The notes below the pieces were generated by a model that was given only the letters and a program-made list of their open reading frames with translations, ran no database searches and was not told the origin of the DNA. The translations under genes and the position numbers were made by a program. Of a stretch of 64,000 bases of DNA, positions 12,337-48,605 are shown piece after piece. This stretch comes from Takifugu bimaculatus. Lineage: Eukaryota > Chordata > Actinopteri > Tetraodontiformes > Tetraodontidae. The stretch lies in assembly GCA_004026145.2 (NCBI GenBank), contig CP034980.1:12499085-12563084 (forward strand). The letters are read 5' to 3'. How positions within the stretch are numbered: the first letter of the stretch is position 1; each line of letters begins with the position of its first letter.

Positions 12337-13686
12337 GTGGTAGTAGATATTTCGTCTTACATAATGAATGAATTTGCTTATGTGCTAATTAGATCATCTG
12401 CATGTATAGAGTCAAAATTACTGAAAAGACTTGAGAGCAGTTAAACAGACCAGTTACCACAGTTTAACATCTTTAAATCTGTGTAAAAATTATTTTGATT
12501 TGCTCCAACGTCCTGTGAGACTGCGTTCAAATGAAGCTTGTTTTTAATCTGTGCAAAGAACATATGTTAAATATACTGTATATATATCAATAATAGTGGG
12601 AGTTAAACAAATTAACAACTATTTAATGACTGAATGAAATGGAACCACCTCCTTGTGTATTCTGGGATGCATCATCATTTGCCCAGAAGGTGGGTCACCA
12701 ACCCAGCCAACCATGCTTTCCATTCAGGGCTGCAGACACAGGGGAGAGGGGTCACTGTGGGTCAGCTTCACTTGGAAATGACTCCGCTATACTGACGTTT
12801 TAAATAAAAAAGCATTTTTACGCTGGGACTGTCAGACCCTTTAGGAGTGCTGACCTGTCAGAGAGGGGACGTCTGTGCAGCAGGGACACCGGCGGAGGTC
12901 AGCAGTGACGCTCCTCCTACAGGTGAACGTCGGGGAAAGTGAGCTATTTACATATCTGCAACTCAGGAGATGCAGATACAAGAATATGGAGCAAATAAGT
13001 AACAATGTTGTTGTGGTTATCACATCACCATTGTGTTTTTCAGCACTCCGTAATGAACGGAGGCCAGGAAGAGGCGTTTCCTGCACTGGCCTTTGTGGAA
13101 CACAGGACGTGCAGCCAGATGAAGCAGAAGGCCCCCAAACCCTGCAGCCACGCACACAAGGGTCTTTAACCAGACCACAAGCTGACGGCAGATGGTTGAC
13201 GGCCCCTGGCCCCCATACCTGCTGAAGATGGGAGCGTTTGGCTCTTAGCGTTTTAACAGTGCCGCAGCCCAGATGGTTGTTCAAACAGAACTGTGAGTGG
13301 CGCACAAGAGTGAGGGAAGCATCATCTTTATTAGCAAACAACGCGCATGCAAACCAGAGCTAAGGATATGTATTACCATGGCAACCCTGGCAAATACCCC
13401 GCCAAGAGCCAGAAATATGATGCCTCCTATTTCTATGGGAGCCAGTGCAGCAGCGCACACCTGGGCAGTGCCGTCTCCCTACAGGCATCAAATCATCTGT
13501 TGGCCTTAAACAGTGAAAGATACAAACTGGGTTTCCTGGAAGTTCACATTACAGGTTGTGTGTGTGTGTGTGGGGAGGGGGGGGTGCACATCTGTGTGTG
13601 TGTGAGTGTGTTTCACCCACACAGGATTCAAACCGAGAACCTATGAAGTAGATATATATTCAGGTGTACTGGGCTTTGTAGCTTCT

Positions 13687-13687
13687 G

Positions 13688-13729
<42 letters not shown>

Positions 13730-13744
13730 TTACTACTACTACTA
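13687..13744. repeat. (CTA)n microsatellite
   Basis: About 19 units with one CTA-to-TTA interruption, then a short ATA run. Confidence 0.9.
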
Positions 13745-13941
13745 ATAATAATAAAACTAGGTTACAGGGTGGAGTTAATTAATTTCTCTCCATATTACAA
13801 ACAATATACTCAAAAACACTATGTGTGTGTTTGCAATAGAGAATAAATGCTCGACATCCATACCAAAGGTTCATGCATATTTTATTCAAGAGTAAAAAAG
13901 TGGTTCGTCCCATGGGGCATGCTTACAGTGTTAGTGAGTGG

Positions 13942-14082
<141 letters not shown>

Positions 14083-14456
14083 TGAACCGTGGCACAATTT
14101 CTATGGCACAGGGGCTCCCAGGGGGTTCACCTCTCTCAAAAGAATCACAACAAGACCAACCAGAGCAAAGAAACATGAAGATCAACCAGCAGAGATTAAA
14201 TATTCAGAAGAATGTCCATAACAAATAATCATAGAATCATAAATATCAAATAACAAGAGGAACGGTCCATAGTGACGCTCAGAGAATACTCGTTTTCCTT
14301 TAAATTGTGACAGCAACACACCAGCTTCTCTGATTACACACGTCTCGCTTCGTATTTGTTTTTGAACAGCACAAATTTTAACCATGCAATCATGCTCTTG
14401 GCTGCCTGTGCCTCTGGATATAGTAGAGTCATTCCTCAATGCTAGTTTAGTACGTG

Positions 14457-14462
14457 TTTATT
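14457..14462 (-). terminator. Candidate polyadenylation signal of the calcineurin A gene
   Basis: Minus-strand AATAAA about 1.3 kb beyond the stop codon. It would give a 3' UTR of about 14.44-15.79 kb. That span shows no coding sequence and contains a minus-strand TGTACATA, a Pumilio-type motif, near 15.71 kb. Confidence 0.4.
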
Positions 14463-15786
14463 CATGTTTATGATCAAAAACCAATCCTGTACATGAACAA
14501 AGAAGAGAGGAGAAAAGGTGGACTTGACACTTTGAATCGAAGCGCACTGTCGTTCTGTACAGCGTGGCGAGAAGAGAGAAACAGAACAAGAAACTCAAAA
14601 TGAATACAAAAAATAAATAAATCTAACATTATGTACAAAATAAATTACTCTTAGTCATCATTTCATTTATTTTAGCCAACAAAACCAAAAGAAATCAAGT
14701 CCTACGCTAGTGAAACACAGAGCACAAATCCAATCTTCACATTATTATCAAAGAACTGAACTGCATGCACTGATGCGCTGATAGAAATGCTTTACAAAGA
14801 CCTTTGCTCCAGACTTCTGCTTCGTTATGGAAGCAGAGGAGACCGTTTCCTCCCCATCCTCACATTTCCTGCGTCTCAGACCGGAGACTCTTGGTTGTCA
14901 GTGCTCTTTTGTTTGTTTGTTTGAGCTAAAGGCGGCGGGAGGAGAGGAGGATGTAAAAGAAGATAAAGTATGACTTCACATTTGACCCCCCCCCCTCAGC
15001 TCCCTCACATCCATCCCACCTCTGCATTACTGCATCCTGTGACTGTAGGAATCAGATAAAACCTCTCTATTATCCCAGTCACACAGAAACAGGGAAGCTT
15101 CCATCCGAACCCACTGCCGAGCTGTTTGCCGCCGGTGGGGGGGGCACAGTTTGCTGCTACAAAAGCAACCTGGGATCTCTTCCTGTCAACCAAAGGAGAG
15201 AAGAGGACTGAGCTGTTGTGTCAGTAGCACGTGGAAGGATGCGCCACGCTGGGGAATTCTCACATTATTGTCAGGAACTACTTAAGTTTGCAAATAAAAA
15301 CACAGTTTTTTCAGATTGTTGTCATACAAGCACGCCGGCGGGCACGTCCCCGGCCCAAACCACACAACCTCGTCCAAATCTGTCAGCCCTCGGGCCATCC
15401 CTGACGCACACCCATGTGTACAGCGCCTCCTGCTAAAATGGGGAGTGGTTTCTTTGCGGTTGTTGTGGTGCAGAGGTTCATGGGAGTTGTAGTCCTCTAA
15501 ATAGGGCCCGTCAGTTTAGTGACCAGACTCAGCCTTCAGTGGTGGATTCCAGGGACGCTCGTGCCTTTACATACAGCTGAGGGCAGCAGGAGAAGGTTAG
15601 CTAAATGTGTGCATGTGTGTGTGCATGTTTGGTGTATGAACCTCTGTTGTGTGCGCGCGCTGCATGTTTCTTGTGTGTATATATAGAACTATATATATTT
15701 CATGTATGTACACAGATCTATAAATGTGGTGCCATGTCAGAGTATACCAGCAGGGTTGAGTCTGGGCATGTGTGAGTGGACGTCCA

Positions 15787-32420
<16,634 letters not shown>

Positions 32421-32720
32421 CCTGAAGTCAGGACGGGAAAGGAGCCGGGGGGGTGGGGAGGGGGATCTCTCCTCTGTCAAAGGCCGAGACTGTGCTGTCG
32501 GGTCCTCCGGCAGGCGTCGAGAATGTGCGCGGTTGCTGGGTACTTTTCTCGCTGCAGTAGTGGCATCACTCGGTGGAGTCTCCGTGCGCTCTTTGACGGG
32601 GGAAGCCTGCTGCTGCGCCTGCGGTGACTTTGGGGGAGGATAGGCGGATACCTAGCTGCTGTGACATGCTTGCATCCAAAATTTTGTTTTTAGAGGGGTG
32701 TGTGTGTGTGTGTGTGTGTG
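32421..32720 (-). promoter_or_regulatory. ppp3ca: CG-rich 5' UTR/promoter region of the calcineurin A gene
   Basis: GC- and CpG-richer sequence lies directly upstream of the minus-strand start codon at 32420. It ends at a GT run near 32.70 kb. The exact transcription start is not visible. Confidence 0.45.
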
Positions 32721-34780
32721 TGGTGCTGCGGTGGATTGGGGGTGCAGGGCAGGGGCAGACACGGGGGTTGCAGGGCGAAGAGACGCCTTGGAGAGAGAAA
32801 GGACACGCAGACTCTGCCTCTCCAGGACGCCTCTGGGAGCCGTGCGGTGCAGCTGGCAACACCCCGGAATGGCGAAATAAGGAACTCCCACGCAGATTCA
32901 CGCACACGCAGGAACACATCCACCGACACGCTCAGCCTCATACCGCCATCATGTGGAGGCATTGATTGCAGGTCTTCCCTTTTTATGAACAATTCTATAG
33001 ACGGAGAGTGTGTGCGCGCGCGTGCCTGCGCGCAGGTGTGTGTGTGAGGGAGAAATGGAGAACGAATCGACAGTATAATTACTGTTGAAATGCTCAATTG
33101 AGCAATGCCCTCAATGAAAATAGAACAAATAGCGTGATGCTCGAGTCTTATAATTCAGCCATTGCAGTGATGGAACCTAAATACTGTAGGTTCTCATCTG
33201 TGGGGGTTCGACACATAGCAGACAAGCTGGAGGAATGGGCAGACAAACAAGGTCAATGTGGACGCCTGCGTCCTTGTTAATTGGAGTGTGTGGCAGTGTC
33301 TCCCTGAAGAATACGCTCAGGGTGCAAATATTAAATATGAATGATTACCTTTTGTTTATTGTGGTATTTAATGATTCCTTGCAACCCAATAGGCAGATAT
33401 TCACACCCTGAGGACATTTACAGTATGCAGAGCCTTTGAGAAGTCTGCCTGACACAAACAATGGCCATGATTCTACCTTTAAGGGACTCTGCGGTTGTTC
33501 ACTAATTTCTCATGTTTTGATATCTTCTAATATTGCCACTTCCCTGCAGCATTGTGGTAAAAACAATCAAATGTGAGCATCGCTCTTCTGTCTAATTTCC
33601 AAGGAAAGAACCTGCAGCAGAAACCTCTGGGTGTTTCAGCCCCTTCCTCCACACATAGTGAAGCAATTACATAACCAGCCAAATTTAACTGGGTCTGTCC
33701 AACTATTATAAAACATTTGACCAATCAAAATTATATAAAAAAAATAGGCATTTCAATCTTTCTTTGTACAAATATGCATTTAATGTCAAATACTGCAATA
33801 TGATGTCTTGATGTTGACTTATGTCAGAAGGTTATTGGTTAAATTCCCTGAATTAGTCTGTTTAAAAATGCAAAGGCAGCCGTATTGGTACTGATATTAG
33901 TGTTTCTGTAGCCAGCGGTGACTCTGCTAGCTGTGGTTGTATCAGATGTGCTAAAGGAATGCAGATAGTCATTAGAAATGATTACTGAGGCTTATCTGCT
34001 GTTTACTTATTCTATATGTGAAAACACCTAAACCATTGTTTTTTTGCTTTCTTTATTATTATCATCAATGTCATTGTGTCTATAAAACATGTTATATGTT
34101 TCACTGTACTGTGGAATGGCCAAGAGACAGGAATATGATGCACTGGAAGTTACAATGCAATTTTCTATCAAGCAGTGAAAATAAACCTTAAATAGAATAT
34201 GTAAAGGGGACTTATTTAAATGACTATTTATGATTTTCCGCATTCTTATTTAAGCACCCGCTTTTTCTAAAAAAAAAAAGAAAAAAAAAAAAGATTTTTT
34301 TAAAAATCAGCCCTGTGATTCATTTCGTCCTCTCCAGATTTCAGTCTCATTCTAGTAATTTTATTATTGGCCTGTTCTATATTAGGTTTGCAAAAAAAAG
34401 ATATAGTTAGTGATTTCATCGCCTGTGATCTCTGGAGAGCCCCAGCACCTTCACCTGGACGTGTTTGGTTATTTAATGGTTCATAAAGACTGGACCAACA
34501 ACAGCTACTGGAGAGCTGTGGCCATATTTAAAGGAACTCGAGTCCTCCCAGCATACTTCCAATCTCTCCCCGTCAAGCATCACCCTGCTCCCGCACAGCG
34601 GCCACAGCCGGCTACCCACATTACTCCGCGATGATCAAATAGCGCCGAGATTAGCTATTGTGTGCCAGACGTGCTCACTTAAAATGTACGTTGTGGGTAA
34701 ATAAAGCCACCCGAGACTAAAATGGATCACAATGATTTAATCGTCTGAAATGATACATTGAAACAAGAAATATAGTTCCC
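32721..34780. other. Intergenic region between the divergent calcineurin A and ube2d2-like genes
   Basis: No coding sequence is supported. It passes from moderately GC-rich DNA near the calcineurin start to AT-rich DNA, with an A-rich tract at about 34270-34310. Confidence 0.5.
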
Positions 34781-35475
34781 GCCTCATGGAAGAGGCGAGC
34801 AGCGTCGACATTTTGGCTCTGCTCGGTCCATCCAAGTACCGCGGAATGTTCGCAGCGTCGGAGCCGCAATGAGGCCAGTTGCAGTGCTGCGTCCCTAGTC
34901 CGCGCGCGTCGGCGGAAGGCTTCTTTATCTGGAGCGCAGTGAGGGACGATTTCCCGGACTAGATCCGTGTACCGAACAATAACACTTCCGGTCCTGGGAA
35001 CAGACTATCAAAATAAAATCATCGCATTTATTTGACCGATGATTTCTTAATTCTTTGAATGTGCAGGGAAACGCTTTCCTAAAAACAAAATTGTTATCAT
35101 TTACTGACGCGTTGCGCAAAACAAAGTGGCATTCGTTTCACAAAATGCTGGTTTTTGTATCGCGTTCTAATGATGTTCATTGACGTGAGTGTTTTATTCT
35201 AAATATTTCTAATCGGAAGTCGGGTTATTGCTGCTGACAGAACGCAGGCCGCAGTGATTTGGTAGCCGCCGCAGTAGGTGGAAGGACCGCGGTTCTACCG
35301 TCTGTATTTCACTTTCGCCTTGAATTGTACTGTTGATTATTTCTGGTAGCTATTATTAGATTGTTTGTACAGCAGCGTTGTTCTATGATAGCGAACTCAT
35401 AACAGTACCTACGGCCAGTGACATCAATCGCCATTTTAATTGCACGTTTTCCCTGACAGAACCGCTAGCACAACA
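34781..35475 (+). promoter_or_regulatory. ube2d2: CpG-rich promoter and 5' UTR region of the ube2d2-like gene
   Basis: A CpG-dense cluster near 34.79-34.96 kb and a second near 35.22-35.30 kb precede the start codon. This fits a housekeeping promoter. Confidence 0.45.
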
Positions 35476-42848
<7,373 letters not shown>

Positions 42849-44020
42849 TGTTGGGGTAGAATTATGGCCAACTGCCTCTACAAGGAAAGGATAGGGGAGC
42901 TTCAGACGTAAAGAGAAAACAAACAAAAAACCATTTAAACAAATGAAAAGTTTAAAACAAGATTATGTTGGTTTCCATTGGAGTGCTTTCTTTGAGCCAC
43001 GCCTCCCCTTCACTGGAGTAACTGTAAAAATAAGTCCATGAAAAATCCCTCTGCCCCATCTCCTATGTTCTCATGCTGTTTAACTTTGCCCCCACCCCCA
43101 CCCCCACCACCCAGCTCCACAGCCCACCACCCAGTGTCAGCTTGAAATGATGACACATCTCACTCCGTGCTTCACCTTTCCTCCTCTGATGACCCCTTAC
43201 CCTATCCCATTTTGTCACCCAGGAGGATGCTGCCCCCCCATCCATCTGCATTGCGCCTGCATCTTCACCCACCCTCCACAGACATTAATGCATTTTTAAG
43301 CATCTGTAAGACTTTAAGAGGACTTTTTTTTTTCTTTATCTCCTTATTTTTAAGGGGGTAGGAGATAAGATGGAGGGATTTTTACACTGCACCCTTCCTT
43401 ATTCCGTTGTCCCTGTAATATCCTCCTCTAGAGGTGACACTTCAAGCAGTAATCATGTGCAAATCAAAGGGCACTCTGTGTTTTATACAATAAAGCGTAA
43501 AGTTGGAATTGTTGCAGGCTGTGTACAATAAAGCTTAAAAATACACATGGCCTTTTTTGGTCTTCTGTTTGGTTCTCTGAAAGGACTTTTTACCCATGAC
43601 TCCTGCCCTATCTCTCTTACTCCCATCTCAACGTTCCTCAGTTAATGCCATCGTACACACACATGCACGCACAAATGTAACCCCATGTTTCCCCCACTAT
43701 TATCATTTCAGTTTCTTTATTTTCGAATTGGAGGTTCTGGACCAGATATTTAAGCAACTTATTTTTCTTAGTTTAACCTGTGTTTTTATTTTTTATTCTT
43801 TAGTTTGCTCTCCCCTCTTTCTTTCCCCCCTTTTGCTATTGTTAAATTAGAGGCTAACATCTTAAATGGCTATGGGACTGGCTTGGGCTCTGGGTGCGAG
43901 GAGAACCCACTCTTCTTGCACAAATCCTCTGTATATTGAATTACCTGAGAGGCTCATTGAGCTTTGTGTGTTGATTAAACTGTGTAATAAAAACACATGG
44001 CTCTTGTCTTGACTCTATTG
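42849..44020 (+). other. ube2d2: 3' UTR of the ube2d2-like gene
   Basis: AATAAA signals at 43489-43494, 43527-43532 and 43986-43991 suggest alternative 3' ends of about 0.66, 0.70 and 1.16 kb. I see no coding sequence. Confidence 0.6.
43986..43991 (+). terminator. ube2d2: Distal polyadenylation signal of the ube2d2-like gene
   Basis: Canonical AATAAA followed about 25 bases later by a T/G-rich stretch. Two proximal AATAAA sites lie near 43.5 kb. Confidence 0.5.
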
Positions 44021-44539
44021 CCCTTTTGGAAGACATTAAGATGCAACATGACATTGCAATGTCTTAGAAATGACTGATCATGCTATGTTGTGCCAGTATC
44101 TTATTGACAACAAATTTATTTCCATTTATGAAAAAGATATTAGATTTTTTTTTAAAAGGTAACTTGAAGTAGGGCTTTTTTAATTACACCAATAAATCTA
44201 CATAGAATTGTATTCACTTTGGTTAAAATGTAAATAGGTTTTCATCACTGCATTTCTAACTCTGAACTTTTTAAATAAAACACTTGTGAAAAATGCCGTT
44301 AGCAGTATGAGAAAATCAAGGTTTTCTCCAATAAAGGTGTTTCGTAAATGAAAAATATTGAAGCTTCGCAATTAACTTTATGATTTGGACAATCCGGGTT
44401 AATTATTTTATACGATGAAACTGTTTTCCGACAATGGTAGCTTCCTTTTTCATCCTGTTGGGGGCGGTAATGCTCACTTTTGCCGCATTAAAAAGAGACG
44501 AAGAAGAACTCAACAGCTCATTGGCTGCTGGACGGTGAC

Positions 44540-44624
44540 GCAGGGGTCACGTGCCTTTTAGATTGACGCTGATCAGCGTCTGTGTTGTGACCTTGCGACT
44601 GACAGTAAACAAGACCGTGGAATC
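44540..44624 (+). promoter_or_regulatory. cisd1: cisd1-like proximal promoter: CACGTG E-box and 16-bp palindrome
   Basis: GGTCACGTGC (about 44545-44554) contains a canonical E-box of the USF/TFEB type. A perfect 16-bp inverted repeat, GACGCTGATCAGCGTC, lies at 44565-44580, 45 bases before the start codon. An inverted CCAAT (ATTGG) lies just upstream at about 44520. Confidence 0.45.
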
Positions 44625-45817
44625 ATGTCCGCCTCGGCGCTCTCCTCCACAGCCCTCCCCGCTGCATCCAGCTCCGGATTCCGACTGTCGAAAGGTACCG
44701 TGTGGCGGCTGTTGTCAGTCCGGCATTAAATGCGTGCGTTTGGCGGCGTGAAAGCGACACAAGCCGAGGCTACACAGGTGCGGGCGGGATGTGCAGCGAC
44801 GCGGGATATTAACCGAACGTCTTTAAAAACGCTTTAAAAACAAATTCTAAAAGTAGATATTTATTCACGGCAACGTCGGTAACCTGCCACCCAGCGGGAC
44901 AGACGCTTATTTTCCCAAGGCCAGTCAGCTGCGCTAAATACTAAAGCGCGTCTGTTGTAACCTGAAGAGAAGGTTCCACTTTTGCGCGCCTGTCGTGGCC
45001 TCCTTCAACCCGATAGTTACAGAACCTTTAGTTCTGGAGCCGTGCTGGGGTCAAGTGTCCCCCCTCCCCCGTCATGTGACGCTAACCGGATCAAATTGAT
45101 CCCGACCGTTGCCTTTAAAAACGGCCCATTTCACGAGTCTGGGTCAGATGACGGTTTCAGGGCGCCTCCTCTATAGCAGCTTTGTTTTACAGACCTGTTT
45201 CTGCCCCTCTCATATCAATCATTTACGCATCTTTTCCACGCACTTGATTGACTCTGTCAGTCCGTTTAGCTCCAGTAAACCCTGCTGTCACTGTTTGTGC
45301 ACAAACCTGCGTTCATCTCCGATTCTCCCTCTCAACAGAGCATCTGGTGGTGGCTGTGCCCGTCGCAGTCATCTCGGCCATCGGAGGGTTCCTTGTCAGC
45401 CAGTACCTGAACAGGCGTTGCTGTACGAAGGGCCTGGTGAACACATCCATCAGTAAAGACAGCCCCAAAGTGGTCCACAGCTTTGACATGGAGGACATTG
45501 GTTCTAAAGCTGTCTACTGCCGCTGCTGGAAGTCAAAGAAGGTCAGGCACCTGCCTCGTAGTTGCTCTTCTGCAGAGGGTTTAGATCATTCCAAAACCTT
45601 TTTATTGGTGAAATGGGGCTCTTTATGTGTCGCACACATTCTGTGTTTCATAACTGTAGTGCAAAAGGTGGTTTGATAAGAGGGACTGCGTTTTTGCCCC
45701 TCTAACATTGTGCAATTGTGCTTGCAGTTCCCTTACTGTGACGGGTCCCACTCCAAACACAACGACGAGACCGGGGACAACGTCGGACCGCTCATCATCA
45801 AGAAGAAGGACACTTAA
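44625..45817 (+). CDS. cisd1: CDGSH iron-sulfur domain protein 1-like (mitoNEET)
   Basis: MitoNEET is an outer mitochondrial membrane protein that binds a labile 2Fe-2S cluster and affects iron and redox handling. Exons 44625-44694, 45339-45541 and 45728-45817 give 120 aa; human CISD1 is 108 aa. A short Ser/Ala-rich N-terminus is followed by one membrane segment (about 26-47, [18 protein letters not shown]) and then the CDGSH domain. The cluster ligands are intact: Cys84, Cys86, Cys95 and His99 in [17 protein letters not shown]. The tail ([16 protein letters not shown]) is nearly identical to CISD1 and unlike the CISD2 ending, and the membrane-proximal part also lacks CISD2 features. A Cys-Cys pair (51-52) follows the membrane segment. 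The gene lies in tandem downstream of the UBE2D gene, as human CISD1 is beside UBE2D1. Confidence 0.93.
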
Positions 45818-46325
45818 GCCAAGAGGCTGCGTAACAGCTTTGCGCCTGCCTTCTCCCATCAGCTCCAGTTCATTGTGATGTTTGTCTAGAATAATTGATC
45901 CTTAACTTAATAGGGCAAAAACTCTAAAAACCATAATCAAAAGAGGTTCCAAATGTCTGCGCTGCGCCATTGTTGACCGCCGTGGAATCAAAGGTCATTT
46001 CAGGACAGATAAGATGAGGGACTTTGACTCCAGACGCAAAGGTATTCTGACTTTTGCTGCAGGAGGTGTTAGAGCGGGACGCGGCCTGCAACCCTTAATG
46101 TGCAGCACATGGGTGTAAAATAACGCACTTATAATTTGCCTTAGTCGGTGTTCTGAAGCCTGCGGCTGTGTGTTATAACCAACAGTCCGATCACACGTGA
46201 CCAGTGCGAATGTCCGTTTCTGTCAGGGTTGGAGGGCCACAAATGGAAGCCGCGTCTGTTTGTTGGAGTTTTTGTTTTCATGCCGGCTGGGGTGTCTGAC
46301 TTAATTCGTTCTTCTGTTTGTTGTG

Positions 46326-46331
46326 AATAAA
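46326..46331 (+). terminator. cisd1: Polyadenylation signal of the cisd1-like gene
   Basis: AATAAA about 510 bases past the stop codon; 45818-46345 is therefore the likely 3' UTR. Confidence 0.55.
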
Positions 46332-46349
46332 ACCTGCACATCTTATTTG

Positions 46350-47030
46350 TTAAATGACTATTTTTTAATTATTGTCCCTGGAGCCGCGGGGCCGAGCTGC
46401 CCGTCTGCGGAGAGACTGTGTTCCTGCACAAACGGCTGGCCGTGGTCACCGCAGTGGCCCCCGTGAGTGTGTGGAGGGGCTGCTGCAGTGTCCACCAGCA
46501 CCAGTGGCCATTTTAAGACGCGGCAGTGTTAATGACGGCCGCTAGAAGACGCTGTGTTAACACGGGTCGTCCACGAAAAAAAAAAAAAAAAAAGCCGTGT
46601 ACGCGAGGACGGTGGGCCCCTGCTCCCATAGTGACACGCACACGCACGCACACACGAGGTATCTGGCAGCGTGCCAGATGCAATGGAGGACTCTCAGAAG
46701 AGGTGGAGTGGACTCCACTGTCCCTGCGTGAGGAGTCACCTTTCACAGGCAGTTCACATCAGAGCCAACACTTCCAACAGGACTCTTAGCATGCTAGCTA
46801 AATATGCTAAGTAGGGTAAATTACTTCTTTTTTTTTTTCTAACCTCTAAGCAACTGAGTTGGTTGAATGGCTTTTTATGAGCTCTGCTTTTCAAATGTAA
46901 ATGTTGTAAAGACAACAGAGCCACAGCCCGATGGTCGTTGCATTTAAATGACAATGTAAACATTTGCATAGGTACAATGCGGGGTTTGTTGGCGATTATT
47001 TGTTTATTTTGCGAACCTGTCACATTTATA
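46350..47030. other. Spacer between cisd1-like and cxxc5-like genes
   Basis: No gene is seen. It contains an 18-base A run near 46577-46594 and AT-rich DNA before the CpG-rich promoter region. Confidence 0.5.
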
Positions 47031-47900
47031 TCGTGCGTTTTTATCTGACGTGAAACTTAATGTTCCCGGTGAAGCTGCGGGAAACTGCGCTTTCCGTTGT
47101 GATTGCAAGTTTCGCCGCTACTTTTTTGGGTTCTTTGCGGGTGTCAGCCGCGTTTGGCGTCGGCGCATTTGCAACCAAATGGTGACACTTCCAATAAGCA
47201 TTAATGTAAAGATGGTGACAGCTCGGGTGACGCATGTGAGGAGCTAATATCTCCCTTCGGATGGGGATCGGACACTGGCGCAAGCTGCGGAGCGGTCAGA
47301 CGACGCGGGCCGGAGGTGGAAATGTGCCGTTAATCGCCCTTTTTGCTGCTCGGATGACGGATATTAATGGCTCGCTCCGGCCACGGTCTCGGCAGCAAAG
47401 TCCACTTCGCATTTTGAGCGACGCCCCCTAAATTCCGTGCAGAGTGTTTGCAGACCCTCCGGGACGGAGAGGTGGAGGAGGAATCGGCAGCTCCGTCGTC
47501 CGTATACGCTCCAATCCCCACGTAATTCATTTATGACTTGGCTGTATTTTCGGACGGGACAGCTCGGGACGCGTTCGGAAGGTAAGCGGAGAGGTTTTAG
47601 CGGCACTTCCTGTTGATTTGTGCCGTTACGCGTCGGTCGCTGCGCGCAGCGCCGTGTCGCAGCGACCGCTCGGACTGTGGTCAGCGCTTCGTGGCGTCGC
47701 TCGAACACCGTCCTAGGTAATCTCCCCGACGCCGAAAACGATCGATCGGGCTCCTCCATCGAGCCGTCGAAACGTTTTCTTTCGGATCGTCCTTCGACCG
47801 ACGCGTATGTGCCCCCCTCCCTCGTTTAATCGCCGGTGGATATTTTCTACAAATGTGGCCACGGAATATAAGCCTGCTCTTTTTTTACCCACGGCAACCG
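47031..47900 (+). promoter_or_regulatory. CpG island and 5' UTR exon of the cxxc5-like gene
   Basis: CpG-dense sequence ends in a strong splice donor (CGGAAG|GTAAGC, about 47580). A matching acceptor (TTTCTCCAG, about 48424) lies before the coding exon. This fits a noncoding first exon and an 0.84 kb intron, as in CXXC5 genes of other vertebrates. Confidence 0.6.
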
Positions 47901-48605
47901 CATCGTTGCGCACCTCGCTCCTCGTCGTCGATAGCAGACAAAAGACAGCCTGTTTTTTTTCCGCTCCTCTAAATAGGCTTTCTCTGGTGAGCTTAAGCTT
48001 TGGCTGGCACATATAACAGCAGTCGTCAAAATGTATTTGAAAAGCGCGCTCCACATTTGACCTGCGCATATGCGCATATCTTTGCATATTGTTGTCGCTC
48101 TGTTATTGATTGCATTGATATACCGTGAAATTCTTAAAGGGATACTGCCTCCTGTATGCGGAAATAACTGGCGAGCCCTGCTCCCAGCCGGAGCCGCGGC
48201 TCTCTTCCGTTCCCTTCCCGCAGCTTTAGTTTTAAATCGATTTATTTAAATTCTTTTTACACAAATTTCCCACTTTTTTTTTTTTTTTTTTTTAAATGTC
48301 ACTTCGGCGACACCCCGCGTGGATTCTGTCCCCCCCGGTCTGCGGGTGCTGGAGCTGCATTTGTTTACAACGTTGCTTTTCTTTACCTTTGTCTGTTCTT
48401 TACCCGCCGTTTGTGTTTCTCCAGGACTCTGAGGCTGCTGCAGAGAATGGGAATAGGGACACAGGCCAAAGCTTGCCATTTTGGCTGAAGTAGCAGAAGG
48501 ACAGTTGTCAGCCCCACATTGGCGTCATTCCCCTTATCCCTCATCACTCCTCCTACAAACACAAACACACAAACAAGGACAGATACCCCCCTCGCAGCGT
48601 CTGCT

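Noticed and set aside
12171..12371. Open frame with a long poly-isoleucine run
   Set aside because: It is a translation of the ATT microsatellite.
48519..48605. Upstream extension of the cxxc5-like frame
   Set aside because: It begins with TTG, not ATG, and the frame above it has a stop. The first ATG is at 48606.
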